64,000 bases of DNA, from NCBI GenBank assembly GCA_030848705.1, contig CM061243.1, positions 2,452,001 to 2,516,000 of the forward strand, given 5' to 3'. The DNA is from Heracleum sosnowskyi. Its lineage: Eukaryota; Streptophyta; Magnoliopsida; Apiales; Apiaceae. Positions 61,330 to 64,000 of the stretch are shown here, piece after piece. The notes beneath the pieces were generated by a model that saw only the letters and a program-made list of their open reading frames with translations, was not told the origin of the DNA and did not search any database. Numbering within the stretch: the first letter of the stretch is position 1; each line of letters begins with the position of its first letter. A program made the position numbers and the translations under genes.

Positions 61330-62863
61330 ATGTTGCACACAAAGTCTGAGTCTGATGTTACTAGTTTAGCTACATCATCACCATCAAGGTCATCTCCGAA
61401 ACGACCGGTGTACTTTGTGCAAAGCCCTTCAAGGGATTCTCATGATGGGGACAAGTCCTCATCAATGCAACCAACTCCGAATTTTAATAGTCCCATGGAG
61501 TCCCCTTCACACCCTTCGTATGGGCGTCACTCTAGGAATTCTTCGTCTAGTAGGTTTTCGGGGATATTTAGGTCGTCTTCGGGGAGGAAAGGTGGGAGAA
61601 AAAGGAATGATAAAGGGTGGCCAGAGTGTAATGTGATTGTAGAAGAGGGTGATTATGATGATGAAAATAGATGCACAAGAAGGTATCAGGCTTTGATTGC
61701 TCTGTTAGGCTTTATTGTCCTGTTTACGGTGTTTTGCCTGATTATATGGGGCGCAGCTAGGCCTTTTAAAGCTGAGGTTTCTGTGAAGGTAGTATGTCTC
61801 TGTTTCTCTCTGTTTAAGTTGTAAGATAGTATATTTGTTTTGCAATCAAAAGTTCACAACATTCGAAGTAGTTGAGTCTAAATAGTTAAATGTATTGATA
61901 CATTAGCTTAAGCAAGGTATATGCTTAATAATCTCGTGTTCTTGAGAATCCCTTCCAGTAAATTTGTAACATGTCGAGAATCCATTAGTCCCTGCAGATA
62001 GGATTTGTAAGACGCGACAATCAAGTACCTCTAGGGGTATTAGAATTCGAGTTTTTATGTGCAACAATGCATCCTTATCCCAGGTGGTGCTTCTTAAGTA
62101 AGCTTAGAATGATTCAGTAGTTGAACTCTTGAAAGTGCCACCCTTCCTTTCTCTTTCTTTAACGTTAGAGGTTTTCTCTGTTGCATTTTTATAGATTTTC
62201 CTCGGTTTATAAGCTTTCTGATGGATTATATGATTGACAGAGCTTGGCTGTTAACAACATCTTCGTTGGAATGGGTCCAGACTTTCACTGGCGTCCCAAC
62301 AAATATGCTCACAGTGAACGGTACATTGAGGTTGAGCATATACAATCCTGCTACATTCTTTGGCATTCGTGTTAGCTCCACGCCTGTTGACCTGATCTAC
62401 TCGGATGTCGTTGTTGCAACTGGTCAGGTGAGATGGTTCTGCCCAAATCTCCTTTAGTAAAGCATCATATCTAGAAAATAAAATGAATATGACATATGTT
62501 TAAGTTTGTTAAGAATGATCACTCAGTTCAGCAAATCTCGTGTCTGAGTTGTTAACCATATGTTGATCTCCCATATGACTGCAGTTAAAGAAATATTTTC
62601 AACCAAGAAAGAGCCATCGAACTGTATTGGTGAACCTGGAAGGACTTAGAGTTCCTTTATATGGAGCTGGATCAGCCATAACTGAGACCAAAAGCGGCTA
62701 CCAAGTTCCATTGGAACTGAAGTTCGAGATAAGGTCACGTGGAGATGTGGTAGGGAAACTGGTAACAACAAGGCATCGGAAACATATCTCGTGCTCTCTG
62801 GTCATTGACACTGGCAAGTCTAAACCGATAAAATTTAAGAGGAATTCATGCGAGTATAGTTGA
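61330..62863 (+). CDS. LEA/NHL-type single-pass membrane protein, with apparent 1-base frameshift
   Basis: Three exons: 61330-61788, 62241-62427, 62585-62863. Exon 1 encodes a Ser-rich N-terminus with the family signature RPVYFVQSPSRDSHDGDK, a basic stretch, and a membrane segment at about 120-141 (ALIALLGFIVLFTVFCLIIW). Exons 2-3 encode the LEA-2-like extracytoplasmic domain (NPATFFGIRVSSTPVDL, PRKSHRTVLVNL, VPLYGAGSA). With the best acceptor, exon 2 opens in the family frame (SLAVNNIFVGMGPDF) but loses it at 62281-62286 (ACTTTC), where one extra T appears present; the frame then closes. A poorer acceptor after CCAG at 62280 would keep the frame and drop 13 residues. A sequencing error, a true null allele or the alternative splice are all possible. 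Full length would be about 307 residues. Confidence 0.8.
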
Positions 62864-63301
62864 TGTCAACACAATGCTGCTGGACATTTTCCTTCATGGC
62901 TTGCTGAGGTGTGCAGGGTTTGTTGTGCCTTGTATGTATATAATGGTCTGCTTGTTTCAGTAATGGAAACTGATTTTTGTTGTAACTGTCAAGATTTGCC
63001 AAGTGCATGGATAGGCTATGAGATAGACCTTTGCGGGAGTTTTTTGTATTGGGTTCAGATTTTGTCGAAACTTTTTGATTTTTTGTGATCTTTCTGTGTA
63101 ACTTGTAAGATATGTTGAAATAAAATCATAAATGTAACTTGACGACTTGAATATTTCCACGATTCTGAAAATTTTTAGGAGGTTAACGTTTATTCATTAA
63201 CACGAAAAGTTCGAAGATTCAAGTCGAACTACATCAAGTAAACTACATCTTGGTGTTTGGGGGACTTGTTGCAAGTTCTGGATCCAACATAAGCTTCCAC
63301 A
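62864..63301. other. Convergent 3' UTR region
   Basis: The 3' UTR of the LEA/NHL gene (plus) and the 3' UTR of the TauE/SafE gene (minus) meet here with only about 440 bases between stop codons. Nothing else is visible. Confidence 0.6.
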
Positions 63302-63939
63302 TCAAGGTTTATATGCACAGATATCTTCAAACCCCATGTACTCATTTCTCTCCATCCTGTCAATCATGTTTACTATGCCAATCCCACCTGTTTTCACAAA
63401 ACAAATAGGTTGGTTAGTCTACAGCAGTGTTCTAAAAGTCGGCTGACTAACCGATTAATCGGCTGATTAATCGGTAATCGGACGGGGCCCGTCTCGATTA
63501 AGCAAAAATCAGGTCAAAAAGTGGTTAAATTGCAGCATTCATATGTAAATCACAATGAGTTCTTGGTTAAATTGTCATGGCAACCAGTAGGAGTACAAAA
63601 GAGCTGGAATACTTGCCTAACGAGATTGCGCTTACAAAGATTGTGAAGGACAATATGAATATAATCAAAGATGCTCTCCCCAGAAAGTTGATTATCTTTC
63701 TTACCACATGTTGCCCTGTCAGGGCAGCCACCATGGCCACAGCAACAAAGTACAGAGCTGCAAAACAAGTTCAGAATATTATACCAGCTCTACCATATAA
63801 ACATAGGGGAATGCTTAGCAGGTAGACATTGAAGAGTAACTTTACCATATGGAACTGGAAAACGCTTCAAAAGGTAATACTCTACAACCGACATGGAGGC
63901 AGAGAATGTCATGGCAAAGGTTGCAGTTGCACTTGATAC
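63302..63939 (-). CDS. TauE/SafE family membrane protein, 3' end (partial)
   Basis: Last three exons of a minus-strand gene that continues past the window: 63939-63846, 63757-63617, 63387-63302. They encode [40 protein letters not shown], a membrane span ([20 protein letters not shown]), and a C-terminal tail ending [12 protein letters not shown]. These are conserved in plant sulfite exporter TauE/SafE family proteins, multi-pass carriers with poorly known substrates in plants. Phases agree across both introns. The last intron (63616-63388) has a GC donor (TTAG|GCAAGT) and a standard AG acceptor, and contains a MITE fragment. Confidence 0.85.
63425..63530 (+). mobile_element. Truncated copy of the CAGTGTT hAT-like MITE
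   Basis: Starts CAGTGTTCTAAAAGTCGGC and continues with GATTAATCGG repeats like the element at 5115-5693. The other end is missing. It lies inside the last intron of the TauE/SafE gene. Confidence 0.6.
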
Positions 63940-64000
63940 CTAAATTCAAGGCAAATTGTTATAGTATACAACTACTTACAGACACTAGTTTTATTATATA

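Noticed and set aside
1..64000. tRNA or rRNA genes
   Set aside because: The only tRNA-like sequences I saw are the primer binding sites of the LTR elements. No cloverleaf or rRNA core was recognised by eye.

Overview
The window is nuclear DNA of a flowering plant, most likely a eudicot. It is AT-rich, its genes carry many GT-AG introns, and it holds plant-specific families: a GLABRA2-type HD-ZIP IV factor, a plant TauE/SafE protein, and Helitron, Reina, Tat, Athila and SIRE-like repeats. I cannot name the species from the sequence.

Layout. 1-6500: a cluster of non-autonomous Helitrons in both orientations with a hAT-like MITE inside one of them. 6957-12588: an intact Ty3/gypsy chromovirus (minus strand) with 319-bp LTRs that I read as identical, a 5-bp target duplication and one uninterrupted polyprotein. 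13194-17775: a ten-exon HtrA/DegP-like gene in which all three catalytic positions are substituted. 17776-22519: mostly unexplained, with a possible minus-strand gene remnant, one copy of an LTR-like repeat and a small foldback MITE. 22520-43577: a nest of mobile elements. A plus-strand Helitron was entered by a minus-strand Helitron dimer. That dimer was entered by a Tat-lineage LTR element (24652-41341) and separately by an LTR that is now solo (41412-42641). The Tat element was entered by an Athila-type element (28271-35501). Every junction has the expected termini and, for the LTR elements, 5-bp target duplications.

43578-64000: the gene-richer part. It holds a Stowaway-like MITE, a complete 11-exon GLABRA2-like gene (46905-51655), and a CACTA transposon (52899-56482) that carries three consecutive exons of a DExH-box RNA helicase and sits inside a second copy of the LTR-like repeat. 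Further right are a retroposed transcript with poly(A) and target duplication (57088-57932), a long inverted repeat split by a hAT MITE, a second Stowaway MITE, an LEA/NHL-type membrane protein gene with an apparent one-base frameshift (61330-62863), and the 3' end of a TauE/SafE gene on the minus strand (63302-63939) that uses a GC-AG intron.

The host genes do not form an evident pathway. The mobile elements form a readable insertion history: related copies supply near-empty sites for several insertions, and LTR divergence agrees with the nesting order.
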